Under the pieces are notes generated by a model. The model was not told where the DNA came from and searched no databases. It saw only the letters and a list, made by a program, of their open reading frames with translations. A stretch of DNA of 50,707 bases from Methanohalophilus euhalobius (GTDB taxonomy: Archaea; Halobacteriota; Methanosarcinia; Methanosarcinales; Methanosarcinaceae): positions 1 through 50,707 of the forward strand of contig NZ_OBDR01000012.1 in NCBI RefSeq assembly GCF_900215215.1, given 5' to 3'. The position numbers and the translations under genes are program-made. Below are positions 35,287 through 44,684 of the stretch, one piece after another; position 1 is the stretch's first letter; every line of letters begins with the position of its first letter.

Positions 35287-36423
35287 TCAAGATTGGTTTA
35301 CAACTGCATCCAGATCCGCAAGAAACATATCTATAATCTCATTATCCAGATGGGGCATGATAACCAATCTTAGTGCCTGCGGATTTCTCGTAAGAGAAAC
35401 ACGCCATCCAAAATCCTCGTAAAGTCTGTTTTGGATTTCAACTGGTGACTCTACATCCAGAGCCACGATATTCATCACCGGTTCTATCACCGGCTGGATT
35501 CCTATATTCCTAGCTCCTGCAACAAGCCTGTCAGTCATATCCATACATCGTTTTACGATGGCACCATAACCTTTCCTTCCAAGATGGCGCATAACTGCGT
35601 AAGTGGATACTACAGCTGCTCCACTACGGGTACCTGTGAGGGAATACTGACTGCTTACAGTAAGATAAGGGGTCTTTACCGCCAGATTGTCAAGATCAAG
35701 ACTGTGGCGCAGAAGCAATCCTCCTGAAGGAATGGTACTTAAACCCATTTTGTGGGGATCTATTGTTACAGAAGATACACCTGCGATTTCAAAATCAAAT
35801 TTATATTTAGGTTTGAGGAAAGGCAGCACAAAGCCCCCGAAAGCCGCATCTACGTGGAAAGGTAAACCCTTTTCGATAGCTATGCCAGAAAGGGTTTCAA
35901 GAGGATCTACCTGCCCGAACTCGGTAGTACCAGCTATACCCACCAATCCTACGGTATTGCTATCTATCAGGGAATTAACTGCATCCGGATCCACCTGTAA
36001 ATTGTCAGAAAGAGTCGCTCTGCGTATATCTATACCTGAAAGATCACCAACCTTATCAAAGGAAAAATGAGCTGAATCAGGAACAACAATGTTAGGATTT
36101 ACAATTGATTTATTACGATTACGCATAGCTCTTACAGCCTGGATATTTGATTCAGTACCTCCTGTACTGATATAACCACAGGCATCCGGAAGATGTAACA
36201 TATCACCCAGCATCTTTACGACCTGTTCTTCCAGTTCAAAGGTTCCCTGAAAAAGACCTGGATCTCCCATATTAGCTTCGATGAAAGTACAATGAGCATG
36301 CTATGCTATTTCATGAGGATAAGTGCACATGGAACTCAGAACTTTCCTGTAATCACTATCCCTGTTTTTTTTTTGAGATAGTTCCTTTAGGACTGAATCT
36401 CTTGTGATGCCATTGTTATACAT
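35287..36423 (-). CDS. mfnA: Tyrosine decarboxylase MfnA with in-frame amber codon (possible pyrrolysine)
   Basis: PLP-dependent L-tyrosine/L-aspartate decarboxylase, which supplies tyramine for methanofuran. Core motifs: [28 protein letters not shown], and the PLP lysine K225 in [16 protein letters not shown]. Read from the internal ATG 36270 the product is only 327 residues and lacks the family N-terminus. From ATG 36423 (AAGGATT upstream, box A near 36451-36460) the frame reads [15 protein letters not shown] ... [13 protein letters not shown], then TAG (36301-36303, codon 41), then [17 protein letters not shown], exactly the conserved MfnA N-terminus, and gives 378 codons. No other lesion is seen. 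Either UAG is decoded as pyrrolysine, or a point mutation created a pseudogene or N-truncated enzyme. Confidence 0.85.
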
Positions 36424-36512
36424 GGGAATCCTTTTCCTAGAAGAGCTTTTTAATTATAATCGTTTTGAGTTAGATTTGATTTTGAGATTTTTAAAATTTC
36501 AGGAATTGCTAG

Positions 36513-36812
36513 AGGGGCACCCCATAGTTTCTATTGGAAACATAGTTCAATTTGAAAAAAGGGATTTTTGTAAAACAAAGTTTTATATACTAAAACCTCT
36601 CTACTTACACTGCTATATTTTTTCAACATATTAAAAATATGTATTTCATATTTTTTCCTTATCTCCAGTTGAAACCATAGGGTCTCTCCCCTTTATAAAC
36701 TTTCCAAGCGAAACAAAGGGGGTCTACCTTTTTTGTCGTTTAAACATTTCTAATATCAATCCAGAATATTTAATTTATTTTATAGGTGCAGTTGAAACAA
36801 AGGGGTCTTTAC
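36513..36812. other. Replication origin (oriC) with four ORB elements
   Basis: Origin-recognition-box-like repeats sharing GAAAC-N-A-GGGGTC: one on the minus strand (36513-36541; TCCAATAGAAACTATGGGGT) and three on the plus strand: 36663-36688 (CCAGTTGAAACCATAGGGTC), 36703-36728 (CAAGCGAAACAAAGGGGGTC) and 36788-36812 (CAGTTGAAACAAAGGGGTC). Between the opposed boxes, 36545-36660 is very AT-rich (TTTTATATACTAAAA, ATATTTTTT, CATATTAAAAATATG) and fits a duplex-unwinding element. It lies directly upstream of orc1/cdc6, as in most archaeal origins. Confidence 0.88.
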
Positions 36813-36982
36813 CATAACTGTTAAGAATAGATACCTATATTTCCATTAGAGTACTAACAGAGGAAAAATTACGTCCTTTTGCATATACCAAATATTGCTA
36901 AGAGGAGGTACCCGCTTTGGTTTCAATCTACTAAAAAAAACGATTATACGGTATTGGCATATTACAAATCGAAGGTGTTTGG

Positions 36983-38218
36983 ATGGATAATGGTTCACTT
37001 GATGGGTTATTTGAAGAGTTATTGGAGACAGAATCCCTTTTTAAGAATAAGGAAGTGTTGAGACCTGCGTATACACCGGAAAATCTTCCTCATCGTAGTA
37101 ACCAGATAAATAATATTGCTACGGTACTGGTATCAGCTTTGAAAGGTCATACACCTTCTAACATTCTCATTTATGGAAAAACAGGTACAGGTAAAACTGC
37201 TGTTGCTAGATATGTGGGTATTGAACTTGAAAGGAAAAGTGATCATCTCAATGTACAATGTAATGTGCTGTACATAAATTGCGAAGTAATAGATACACAG
37301 TACAGGTTACTGGCTAATCTTGCAAAACAGTTTGGTGAAGATGTCCCTATGACAGGATGGCCTACAGATCAGGTTTTTTTCCGATTTAAAGAGGCAGTGG
37401 ATTCCAGGAAACAGGTAATCATAATAATTCTTGATGAAATTGATAAACTGATCAAGAAAGGGGATGATGTCCTCTACAATCTTTCCCGGATGAATACAGA
37501 CCTTGAAAATGCCCGCGTAAGCATGATAGGTATTTCCAATGACCTGAAATTCACTGAATTTCTGGACCCACGTGTGAAAAGTTCTCTGGGAGAGGAGGAA
37601 ATCATCTTTCCACCCTATGACGCCGAACAGATAAGTGATATTCTCAGGCAGCGTGCTGCTATTGCTTATAAGGAAAACAGTATGGATGATATGGTAATTC
37701 CTCTATGTTCTGCTTTTGCGGCACAGGAACACGGGGACGCACGGCGTGCTCTTGATCTTATGAGGGTTGCCGGAGAAATAGCCGAGCGTGAGAAGAAGAA
37801 CATAATCGAGGAAGAACACGTCAGGCAGGCTCAGGAAAAGATCGAAGTGGATCGTATAGTGGAAGTTATACGTACTCTTCCTACCCAATCCAAACTCGCT
37901 CTCTATAGTGTAATGCTGCTACGTAATAATGGCCACCGTAATGTGACAACGGGTGAAGTGTATAACGTTTACAGGCAGTTATGCCGCAATGTTGATACCG
38001 ATATCCTGACTCAGAGAAGGGTTACCGATCTCATATCAGAACTTGATATGCTGGGCATCCTCAATGCTATAGTTGTGAGCAAGGGCAGGTATGGGCGTAC
38101 CAAGGAAATAGTCTTGAGTGTGCCTGTGGAAAGTACCAAGAAAGTATTGCTTGAGGATTACCGTCTCAATATGCTGGCCGATTTTAAACCAATACTGACA
38201 GCCCAGATGCATCTTTAA
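36983..38218 (+). CDS. cdc6: Orc1/Cdc6 replication initiator
   Basis: 411 residues. AAA+ ATPase: Walker A GKTGTGKT (65-72), Walker B IIIILDEIDKL (about 146-156), sensor 1 MIGISNDLKF, sensor 2 HGDARRALDLMR; then a C-terminal winged helix (TTGEVYNVYRQLCRN and TQRRVTDLISELDMLGIL) that binds ORB repeats. Start ATG 36983 has AAGGTG upstream. Sits next to the origin it is expected to bind. The AAA+ initiator-specific motif lies between sensor and Walker B, as usual. Confidence 0.95.
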   Translation: MDNGSLDGLFEELLETESLFKNKEVLRPAYTPENLPHRSNQINNIATVLVSALKGHTPSNILIYGKTGTGKTAVARYVGIELERKSDHLNVQCNVLYINCEVIDTQYRLLANLAKQFGEDVPMTGWPTDQVFFRFKEAVDSRKQVIIIILDEIDKLIKKGDDVLYNLSRMNTDLENARVSMIGISNDLKFTEFLDPRVKSSLGEEEIIFPPYDAEQISDILRQRAAIAYKENSMDDMVIPLCSAFAAQEHGDARRALDLMRVAGEIAEREKKNIIEEEHVRQAQEKIEVDRIVEVIRTLPTQSKLALYSVMLLRNNGHRNVTTGEVYNVYRQLCRNVDTDILTQRRVTDLISELDMLGILNAIVVSKGRYGRTKEIVLSVPVESTKKVLLEDYRLNMLADFKPILTAQMHL

Positions 38219-38452
38219 GGCCTGCTTCATAACCGAAAGTACTTAATACTGCTTCAACTTCATCCTTATTTGATGTCAAGTACTATCACAAACTACGATT
38301 TCCGTGTAACAGGTGTAGTAGTGGTAGTGCCGTCAGCTTGAGTGAGATAAAGAAATTATTCTGGCTCAAGTGCGCTGTTTTTTGGATTATATTATTGATG
38401 AATACATTTTGTGTCTTGTGCCGGTTTAATTTCTTTCTAAGGAGTGTTGAAA

Positions 38453-40165
38453 ATGAAAGAAATGAACGGGGCAGAAGTTTTAGTAAAAAGTCTGGAAGAC
38501 CTTGGAATCAAACATGTCTTTGGTTATACGGGTGCAGCTATCCTTCCGGTATTCCATGCCCTCCAGAAAAGTAGTATTGAGATTGTTATCAATTCAAACG
38601 AACAATCCGCAGCTTTCAGTGCAGCCGGTTATTCAAGGTCAGGAAAGGGTATTGGTGTAGCCATGGTTACTTCAGGGCCTGCTATAACAAATACCCTCAC
38701 CAGTGTTGCGGATGCCTGTGGTGACAGCATCCCCTTGCTTATATTTGCCGGCCAGGTCCCGGAGCATAAGATAGGCACGGATTCTTTCCAGCATATTAAT
38801 GTGAAAAATATTTTTGGAGATGCTGCTAAAAAAGTAATTCAACTGTCAAATAATGAAGATGTTGAATCAATGGTTAAGGATGCCTATTACTTTGCAAAAT
38901 CCGGCAAACCTGGTCCTGTAGTCATAGACTTTCCCCTGGACAAGCAGCAGAAAATGCATGGGTACCGATCAATGGATGTCACTCTATTTGAACAAAGCTA
39001 TCGTGATGACAGGCATTTGAATGAAGCACAATGCAAAGCTTTTTTCCAATTGCTGGCAAATTCTAAAAAACCCTTACTTTATTTAGGTGGGGGCCTGAAT
39101 TCCAGAAAAGCAAGTCAGGCGATAAGAGAGTTCAATGAGTATTTCAAAATACCTTCGGTTAATACCTTGATGGCAAAAGGGATTATGGATGAAAGAAATG
39201 CCCTGAATCTGGGAATGCTGGGGATGTTCGGTACACCCTATGCAAATATGATTATCCAGGAAAATGATTTCTTCTTTGCTATCGGGGTCAGATGGGATGA
39301 TCGGATTGCAGAAAAAGTAGGTTTCGGTATAGAAGCTGATATAGCCTATATAGATATAAACCCGGAAAAGATGCATCAGATAAAGATTGAACGTTTTCCT
39401 AAATTTACACTTATAGGGGATGGTGCTACAGCTCTTATGGACCTGCTGGATTATGCAAAAAAACACAATATAAAATTAGAGATTGCTCAGTGGAGACAAC
39501 GTGCCAGAGAACTTAAAAAATCTTGGCCACTGGATTATAACAGGACATCTGACCGGATACAATCTGCAGAAGTATTGGATATACTATCTGCTTGTATCGA
39601 TGAAAATGTTAAAATAACAACTGGTGTAGGCAACCATCAGATGCTTGCTGCCCAATATCTGTCCATGCAGGTACCAAACTCTTTCATGACTTCGGGCTCA
39701 TTTGGCACAATGGGATTTGCTATACCTACTGCTATTGGGGTACACTATGCAAATCCCGATCATAAGATTATTGCAATAGATGGTGACGGCAGTCTCAGAA
39801 TGAATCTGGGGGAATTGCACACCATTGTAAATTTAAGTTTACCTATCAAGATATTATTACTAAACAACAGAAGTGACGCTATGGTATTGAATCTGCAGGA
39901 TGTTGCATATGCAGGCATACGGACAGGAACTGAAAGACAGAAGGATGTTAATTTTGCAGCAATCGCACGATCTTTTGGTTTCAATTATACGGCACGGATA
40001 ACCGAAAGGGAAAAACTGGAAGGAGGAATAAAGGCCTTTTTAGATGCACAGGGTCCCTGCTTTTTGGAAATTCTTACGGACAGGGAAGAAGTACTCTATC
40101 CAAAGGTTCCTGCAGGAAGTGCTTATAAGGACATGATCTTGGGGCCATATATAAAACAGGTATAA
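38453..40165 (+). CDS. Acetolactate synthase-like thiamine-diphosphate enzyme
   Basis: 570 residues, typical of the IlvB/POX superfamily. PYR domain with the catalytic Glu in NSNEQSAAFSAAGYSR; central FAD/nucleotide-fold domain (LYLGGGLNSRKASQAIR); PP domain with the ThDP motif IDGDGSLRMNLGELHTI ending LLLNNRSDAM. Start at ATG 38453 (GGAG eight bases upstream) in preference to GTG 38444. No ilvN regulatory subunit or ilvC is adjacent, so I do not assign branched-chain synthesis; other 2-oxoacid ligases or decarboxylases are possible. Confidence 0.82.
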   Translation: MKEMNGAEVLVKSLEDLGIKHVFGYTGAAILPVFHALQKSSIEIVINSNEQSAAFSAAGYSRSGKGIGVAMVTSGPAITNTLTSVADACGDSIPLLIFAGQVPEHKIGTDSFQHINVKNIFGDAAKKVIQLSNNEDVESMVKDAYYFAKSGKPGPVVIDFPLDKQQKMHGYRSMDVTLFEQSYRDDRHLNEAQCKAFFQLLANSKKPLLYLGGGLNSRKASQAIREFNEYFKIPSVNTLMAKGIMDERNALNLGMLGMFGTPYANMIIQENDFFFAIGVRWDDRIAEKVGFGIEADIAYIDINPEKMHQIKIERFPKFTLIGDGATALMDLLDYAKKHNIKLEIAQWRQRARELKKSWPLDYNRTSDRIQSAEVLDILSACIDENVKITTGVGNHQMLAAQYLSMQVPNSFMTSGSFGTMGFAIPTAIGVHYANPDHKIIAIDGDGSLRMNLGELHTIVNLSLPIKILLLNNRSDAMVLNLQDVAYAGIRTGTERQKDVNFAAIARSFGFNYTARITEREKLEGGIKAFLDAQGPCFLEILTDREEVLYPKVPAGSAYKDMILGPYIKQV

Positions 40166-40196
40166 CCTGTCTTTCTTTTTTGAGACTCAGGACAAC

Positions 40197-40751
40197 TCAG
40201 GACAATAGTAACCTGATATGTCCAATATATGGAATCTTGTACCGGGCAACACCTATAATCCATTCTTCTTTTACGGGAGAAAGATAACTGATCTGACCCT
40301 GCTGGTCATAGTAGCTATTTGTTTTCGTATTATCCCCTTTGGTTATGTAACCTTCATGTGGAGCTTCGGGTCCCCCTTCCCACATTGGTTCGCCTTCTTC
40401 AACAAAATACATTGCTCTGTGGATTACCGGGGTCACCCCCTTCTGGCCGTAGGGTCGGTATAAGATGACATCTCCCTTTTTTCCAAATGAAATATAGTCC
40501 GCAGGTGCATCCCGGAGTGTTTCTATCTGTGTCCTGTCCATATCTTCGATAAAGATTATGTCTCCCCTGTACATGTGGGGTTCCATACTTCCCGACTCCA
40601 CTGCAACCATTGGAGTCCATAACCCGAAAAATAGCTGGGAGAGGACGCCGATAAGTGCAAGAATAACCAGTACTGATAAAGCGTCACGGATGATTCCCAC
40701 CCAAAAATTATCGCGGTTTTTAAAAGTATCAATTATTTCCCTGATATCCAT
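40197..40751 (-). CDS. Archaeal type I signal peptidase (Sec11-like)
   Basis: 184 residues. Membrane anchor at about 20-43, then catalytic Ser in VAVESGSMEPHMYRGD and the archaeal His in TPVIHRAMYFV (His replaces the bacterial Lys), then YITKGDNTKTNSYYDQ with the conserved Asp. A final hydrophobic stretch suggests a second helix. Start ATG 40751 has GGAG upstream; the frame extends to 40793 without support. It cleaves the signal peptides of secreted proteins such as those encoded at 2180, 30603, 31867 and 46965. Confidence 0.9.
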   Translation of the reverse strand: MDIREIIDTFKNRDNFWVGIIRDALSVLVILALIGVLSQLFFGLWTPMVAVESGSMEPHMYRGDIIFIEDMDRTQIETLRDAPADYISFGKKGDVILYRPYGQKGVTPVIHRAMYFVEEGEPMWEGGPEAPHEGYITKGDNTKTNSYYDQQGQISYLSPVKEEWIIGVARYKIPYIGHIRLLLS

Positions 40752-40891
40752 GAATATTTCTCCAAATTGACAAACCAAATTTGTCTGTATCAAGTTAAAC
40801 TTATTGGTTTATTTCTAGTAGAATAATGTTTACCAAAGTATTGTTATACAGGAAAATTCTTGTAACTACATTATCAATACAGAGGTCTGTA

Positions 40892-42349
40892 ATGCAAGAA
40901 ATGTCTCTTCTCTCCGATTTGCTTGAAGCAGGCTACCAGGTAAGCCCTCAGGCAGCCGAGCTTATAACTTCTCACAACAATCCTCGTGCTCTTATAAATC
41001 ACATACTGGGAAGTGTGGATGATTCTGTATTTGTAATAGATGTTGAGGACATTGATTTCACGGGATTTGAAGAAGTAAGGGAAGCAGAGATTCCATGCAA
41101 AGAATCTGTTGCAAATACAAATTCTGCAAATCCTATTTCGGTGCTTTGCGATATAACCGATTGTTCCACCTGTGTGGGGGAATACATGGAATTTGTACAG
41201 TATTTCCGCAACCGTTACAGCCGGCTGAGTGAGATGATCCGCGGCAGGGTCAATGCCAGACCCATGGAAAGCCTGAAAGGAAACAGACGTGTGCCCGGGG
41301 ATGAGATTTCCATAATCGGTATGGTATCGGAGATTAAAAATACATCCAATGGTCATCGGCTGGTACGTTTTGAAGACCCTACGGGTTCCTTCCAGGTCCT
41401 TTTCAGTATGAATGATAAGGATATTTATGAGCAATCGAACAAACTTGTCCTGGATGATGTGGTGGGAGTAAGTGGCAATCTCACCAATGACGGCAAACTC
41501 CTGATAGCCAAAAAACTTGTTTTTCCGGATCTGCCCAATATGGGTTTATCTAAAAACGGTAGCCAGGGAAAAGCTCTTTTCATTTCAGATGTGCATATAG
41601 GCAGTAATACCTTCCTGCAGGAGCAATGGGAAGATTTCATGACTTTTGTCAAGAGGCAATCGGAAAACCCGGAGCTTAACAAAATAGCACAGCAATTACG
41701 CTATATTGTGGTTGCCGGTGATATTGTAGATGGGGTGGGTATTTATCCAGGACAGGAAGAAGAACTTACCATACCGGATATTTATGATCAGTATGAGGAA
41801 GTTGCCCACTATTTTAACCAGATACCTTCTGATATCACAGTAGTTATTGGTCCTGGTAACCATGATGCTGTGCGCCAGGCCGAACCCCAGCCCACATTCC
41901 CGGAGCGTATCAGGAAAATGTTTGATCCGAGGATAAAATTCGTGGGCAATCCTGCTCTGGTGGATCTGGATGGTGTACTTGTGCTGATGTACCATGGCCG
42001 CTCAATAGATGATTTTGTGGCGAGTATACAGGGACTCTCCTACAGTGAACCGGAAAAAGCAATGCTGGAAATGGTAAAGCGTCGCCATCTATCCCCTACC
42101 TATGGCAGCAGGGTTTCTATAGCCCCGGAGAAGACTGACCATTTTGTGATTGATCACATACCCGATATACTGCATTGTGGACATGTCCATACCGTAGGGG
42201 TGAAGCAGTACAGGGGGACCCTGCTAATCAATTCAGGAACCTGGCAGGACCAGACCGAATTCCAGAAGCGGGTGAATGTGGTACCCGAACCTGCAAGGGT
42301 GCCGGTGGTTGATCTTGCCACTTTCCAGCCGACCATGCTGCAGTTTTGA
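40892..42349 (+). CDS. polB: DNA polymerase D small subunit (DP1)
   Basis: 485 residues. An N-terminal helical region (LLEAGYQVSPQAAELITSH) is followed by an acidic linker, an OB-fold (ISIIGMVSEIKNTSNGHRLV), and a calcineurin-like phosphoesterase domain with DVHIGSNTF, VVAGDIVDG, VIGPGNHDAVRQ, MYHGRSIDD and HCGHVHTVG. These are the intact metal-binding motifs of the 3'-5' exonuclease of archaeal PolD. Start at ATG 40892 with GAGGT upstream. The large subunit (DP2) is not in the window. Confidence 0.95.
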   Translation: MQEMSLLSDLLEAGYQVSPQAAELITSHNNPRALINHILGSVDDSVFVIDVEDIDFTGFEEVREAEIPCKESVANTNSANPISVLCDITDCSTCVGEYMEFVQYFRNRYSRLSEMIRGRVNARPMESLKGNRRVPGDEISIIGMVSEIKNTSNGHRLVRFEDPTGSFQVLFSMNDKDIYEQSNKLVLDDVVGVSGNLTNDGKLLIAKKLVFPDLPNMGLSKNGSQGKALFISDVHIGSNTFLQEQWEDFMTFVKRQSENPELNKIAQQLRYIVVAGDIVDGVGIYPGQEEELTIPDIYDQYEEVAHYFNQIPSDITVVIGPGNHDAVRQAEPQPTFPERIRKMFDPRIKFVGNPALVDLDGVLVLMYHGRSIDDFVASIQGLSYSEPEKAMLEMVKRRHLSPTYGSRVSIAPEKTDHFVIDHIPDILHCGHVHTVGVKQYRGTLLINSGTWQDQTEFQKRVNVVPEPARVPVVDLATFQPTMLQF

Positions 42350-42388
42350 ACGTGCATTTTATATAATGCCAGTTAAGAGTTAGTCCGG

Positions 42389-43321
42389 ATGGCTTCAGAT
42401 TTATTACCTGATATTGATACATTAATAAAAAAACAGGGATACAGACTTGCAGGATCCCATTCAGCTGTCAAAACATGTCTGTGGATGAGAAGGGCTGTGC
42501 GTGAGGAAGGAGAATGTTATAAAGCCCGTTTTTATGGGATAGCTTCCCACAGATGTTTGCAGATGACTCCTACCCTGTGCTGTAACCAGCGTTGCCTGCA
42601 CTGCTGGAGGCCGGTTGAGCTTGATGTCCCAACTCCCTCAAAATGGGATTCTCCAGTGGAAATAATGGGGTCTTCAATAGAAGGTCAGCGCAACCTCATT
42701 TCGGGTTTTGGAGGTTTTGCCTCAAGAGAATTGTGGAAACAGGCCAATGAACCCGCACATGTGGCTATCTCCCTATCCGGTGAACCCACCCTTTATCCTT
42801 ATCTTGATGAACTGATCGAAGAATTTCGCAGCAGAGGTGTGAGTACCTTTGTGGTAACCAACGGCACTGTTGTTGAAATGGTCAAACGTATTAAACCTTC
42901 CCAACTCTACATGAGCCTGGATGCTCCTGACAGGCAGACCTATCTGGAGGTTTGTTCTCCAAAGGACCCCTGCTTGTGGGATAACATAAATGAATCCCTC
43001 AGTGTCCTTAAGGATAAAGAATGCAGGACTGCTATTCGTATTACCTTAATCAAGGGTGTGAATATGTTTGATGTGAAAGGTTATGCGGACCTTATCAGAA
43101 AGGCACAGCCTGATATTATTGAAGTCAAAGCCTATATGCACCTGGGTTTTTCCAGAAACCGGCTTGAAAGGGATGCCATGCCAGATCATGAAGAAGTCTT
43201 TGATTTTGCAAATCAGCTCGGCTATGAATTGGGTTATGAAGTTACCGATCAGGTTGAAATAAGTCGTGTTGTCATGCTTTGTCGTGATGGAAAATTTATC
43301 GCTTCTAAATTACCCGTTTGA
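42389..43321 (+). CDS. taw1: tRNA 4-demethylwyosine synthase (Taw1/TYW1)
   Basis: 310 residues, radical SAM enzyme that builds the tricyclic wyosine base on N1-methylguanosine-37 of tRNA-Phe using pyruvate. The radical SAM cluster is CCNQRCLHCWRP (CxxxCxxC); a second Fe-S site of the family uses upstream Cys such as those in VKTCLWMRR and SHRCLQMTPTLC. Other motifs are ISLSGEPTLYPYLDELI and RITLIKGVNMFD. No clear ribosome site, so it may be leaderless or coupled to the polymerase gene 40 bp upstream. Confidence 0.92.
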   Translation: MASDLLPDIDTLIKKQGYRLAGSHSAVKTCLWMRRAVREEGECYKARFYGIASHRCLQMTPTLCCNQRCLHCWRPVELDVPTPSKWDSPVEIMGSSIEGQRNLISGFGGFASRELWKQANEPAHVAISLSGEPTLYPYLDELIEEFRSRGVSTFVVTNGTVVEMVKRIKPSQLYMSLDAPDRQTYLEVCSPKDPCLWDNINESLSVLKDKECRTAIRITLIKGVNMFDVKGYADLIRKAQPDIIEVKAYMHLGFSRNRLERDAMPDHEEVFDFANQLGYELGYEVTDQVEISRVVMLCRDGKFIASKLPV

Positions 43322-43336
43322 CGCACTGTCATAACT

Positions 43337-43370
43337 TATATTTATAATAATGGCTTATATGGTAAGCCTA
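43337..43370 (+). promoter_or_regulatory. Promoter of the release-factor gene
   Basis: TTATATTTATAA at 43337-43348 is a strong box A about 80 bp upstream of the prf1 start codon; initiation is expected near 43370. Confidence 0.6.
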
Positions 43371-43427
43371 GAGCATAGCGAATATCCCGACATTTTGATT
43401 AATTTTTGATTATGGAGTATCCTTACA

Positions 43428-44675
43428 ATGGCCGAACAATCTGCTCATGAAAAATATGAATTCAAGAAAAAACTTGAATCCCTCCGAAATAAAAAGGGAA
43501 GGGGTACTGAACTCATATCCCTTTACATACCGCCTGACAAACAGCTGTCCGATGTGACCTCACAGCTTAAGACTGAACACAGTCAGGCTTCCAATATAAA
43601 ATCCAAGGTCACAAGGACCAATGTACAGTCTGCGATTGATTCGCTGCTTTCCCGACTTAAATATCTCAAGATCCCGGAAAACGGTATCGTCTATTTTACC
43701 GGAGCTGTGGATGTAGGTGCGGACAAAACGAATATGGAAACCACGATCATAAAACCTCCACAACCTCTTACCATCTACAAGTATCACTGTGATTCTTCCT
43801 TTTTCCTCGAACCGCTGGAAGGTATGCTCAAGGAGGCCAAGACCTACGGTTTGCTTGTGCTTGACAGAAGGGAAGCCACAATTGGTTTACTTACAGGTAA
43901 ACATACCGAATCCTACCGAAATCTTACCTCAACGGTGCCGGGTAAACAGAGAAAAGGTGGTCAGAGTGCTCAGCGTTTCCAGCAGTTGAGGCTCATAGCT
44001 ATACATGATTTCTACAAGCGTATAGGAGATGCAGCCAGTGAGATCTTCATGACGGTTGATATGAAAGATTTTGAGGGAATATTGCTGGGTGGGCCGTCCC
44101 CAACCAAGGAAGAATTCCAATCAGGAGAATTCCTGCATCATGAGCTGCAAAAGAAAATACTGGGCCTCTTTGATGTGGCCTACACCGATGAATCAGGATT
44201 GCAGGAACTTGTCAATGCCGCAAGTGAGCGACTGCAGGACCTGGACCTGATGGTGGAAAAGAACCTGATGCAAAAGTTTTTCAGGGAACTGGTATCTGAT
44301 TCCGGAAAGGCTGCCTATGGTGAGGAAGTAGTGCGTCAGAACCTGATGATAGGGGCCGTGGAAAAACTGTTGATATCCGAGGATCTGAGGTCTGAAAGAA
44401 TTAAGGTCAGGTGCACTACCGGGGATTATGAAGACAATATAACCCGGGAAAACCAACCGGATCAGGAAAGTGTAAATGATTTTGGCAACTGTCCCAAATG
44501 TGGCTCTTCCCTGGAAGTTGTCGAAAGGATAGATATTGTGGATGAACTCTCGGAACTGAGCGATCAGATGGGAAGTGAGGTGGCTTTCATATCAACTGAT
44601 TTTGAAGAAGGTGGCCAGCTTCTCAATGCTTTTGGCGGTATTGTTGCGATATTGCGGTATAATACAGGTATGTAA
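43428..44675 (+). CDS. prf1: Peptide chain release factor aRF1
   Basis: 415 residues, eukaryote-type class I release factor for all three stop codons. Stop-codon recognition motif NIKS (56-59) and catalytic GGQ (177-179 in KRKGGQS context) are both intact; the C domain contains the zinc-like CPKCGSS. Relevant to the amber codon in mfnA: in pyrrolysine-using archaea this factor competes with tRNA-Pyl at UAG. ATG 43428 is preceded by GGAG. It probably forms an operon with argS, which starts 9 bp downstream. Confidence 0.96.
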   Translation: MAEQSAHEKYEFKKKLESLRNKKGRGTELISLYIPPDKQLSDVTSQLKTEHSQASNIKSKVTRTNVQSAIDSLLSRLKYLKIPENGIVYFTGAVDVGADKTNMETTIIKPPQPLTIYKYHCDSSFFLEPLEGMLKEAKTYGLLVLDRREATIGLLTGKHTESYRNLTSTVPGKQRKGGQSAQRFQQLRLIAIHDFYKRIGDAASEIFMTVDMKDFEGILLGGPSPTKEEFQSGEFLHHELQKKILGLFDVAYTDESGLQELVNAASERLQDLDLMVEKNLMQKFFRELVSDSGKAAYGEEVVRQNLMIGAVEKLLISEDLRSERIKVRCTTGDYEDNITRENQPDQESVNDFGNCPKCGSSLEVVERIDIVDELSELSDQMGSEVAFISTDFEEGGQLLNAFGGIVAILRYNTGM

Positions 44676-44684
44676 GGTGATCAT

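Noticed and set aside
36404-36634. 76-codon plus-strand frame near the origin
   Set aside because: Overlaps the true 5' end of mfnA, its promoter and an ORB; AT-rich with no features.
40187-40204. Tandem CTCAGGACAA repeat after the signal peptidase gene
   Set aside because: Only two short copies; no functional reading beyond chance duplication.
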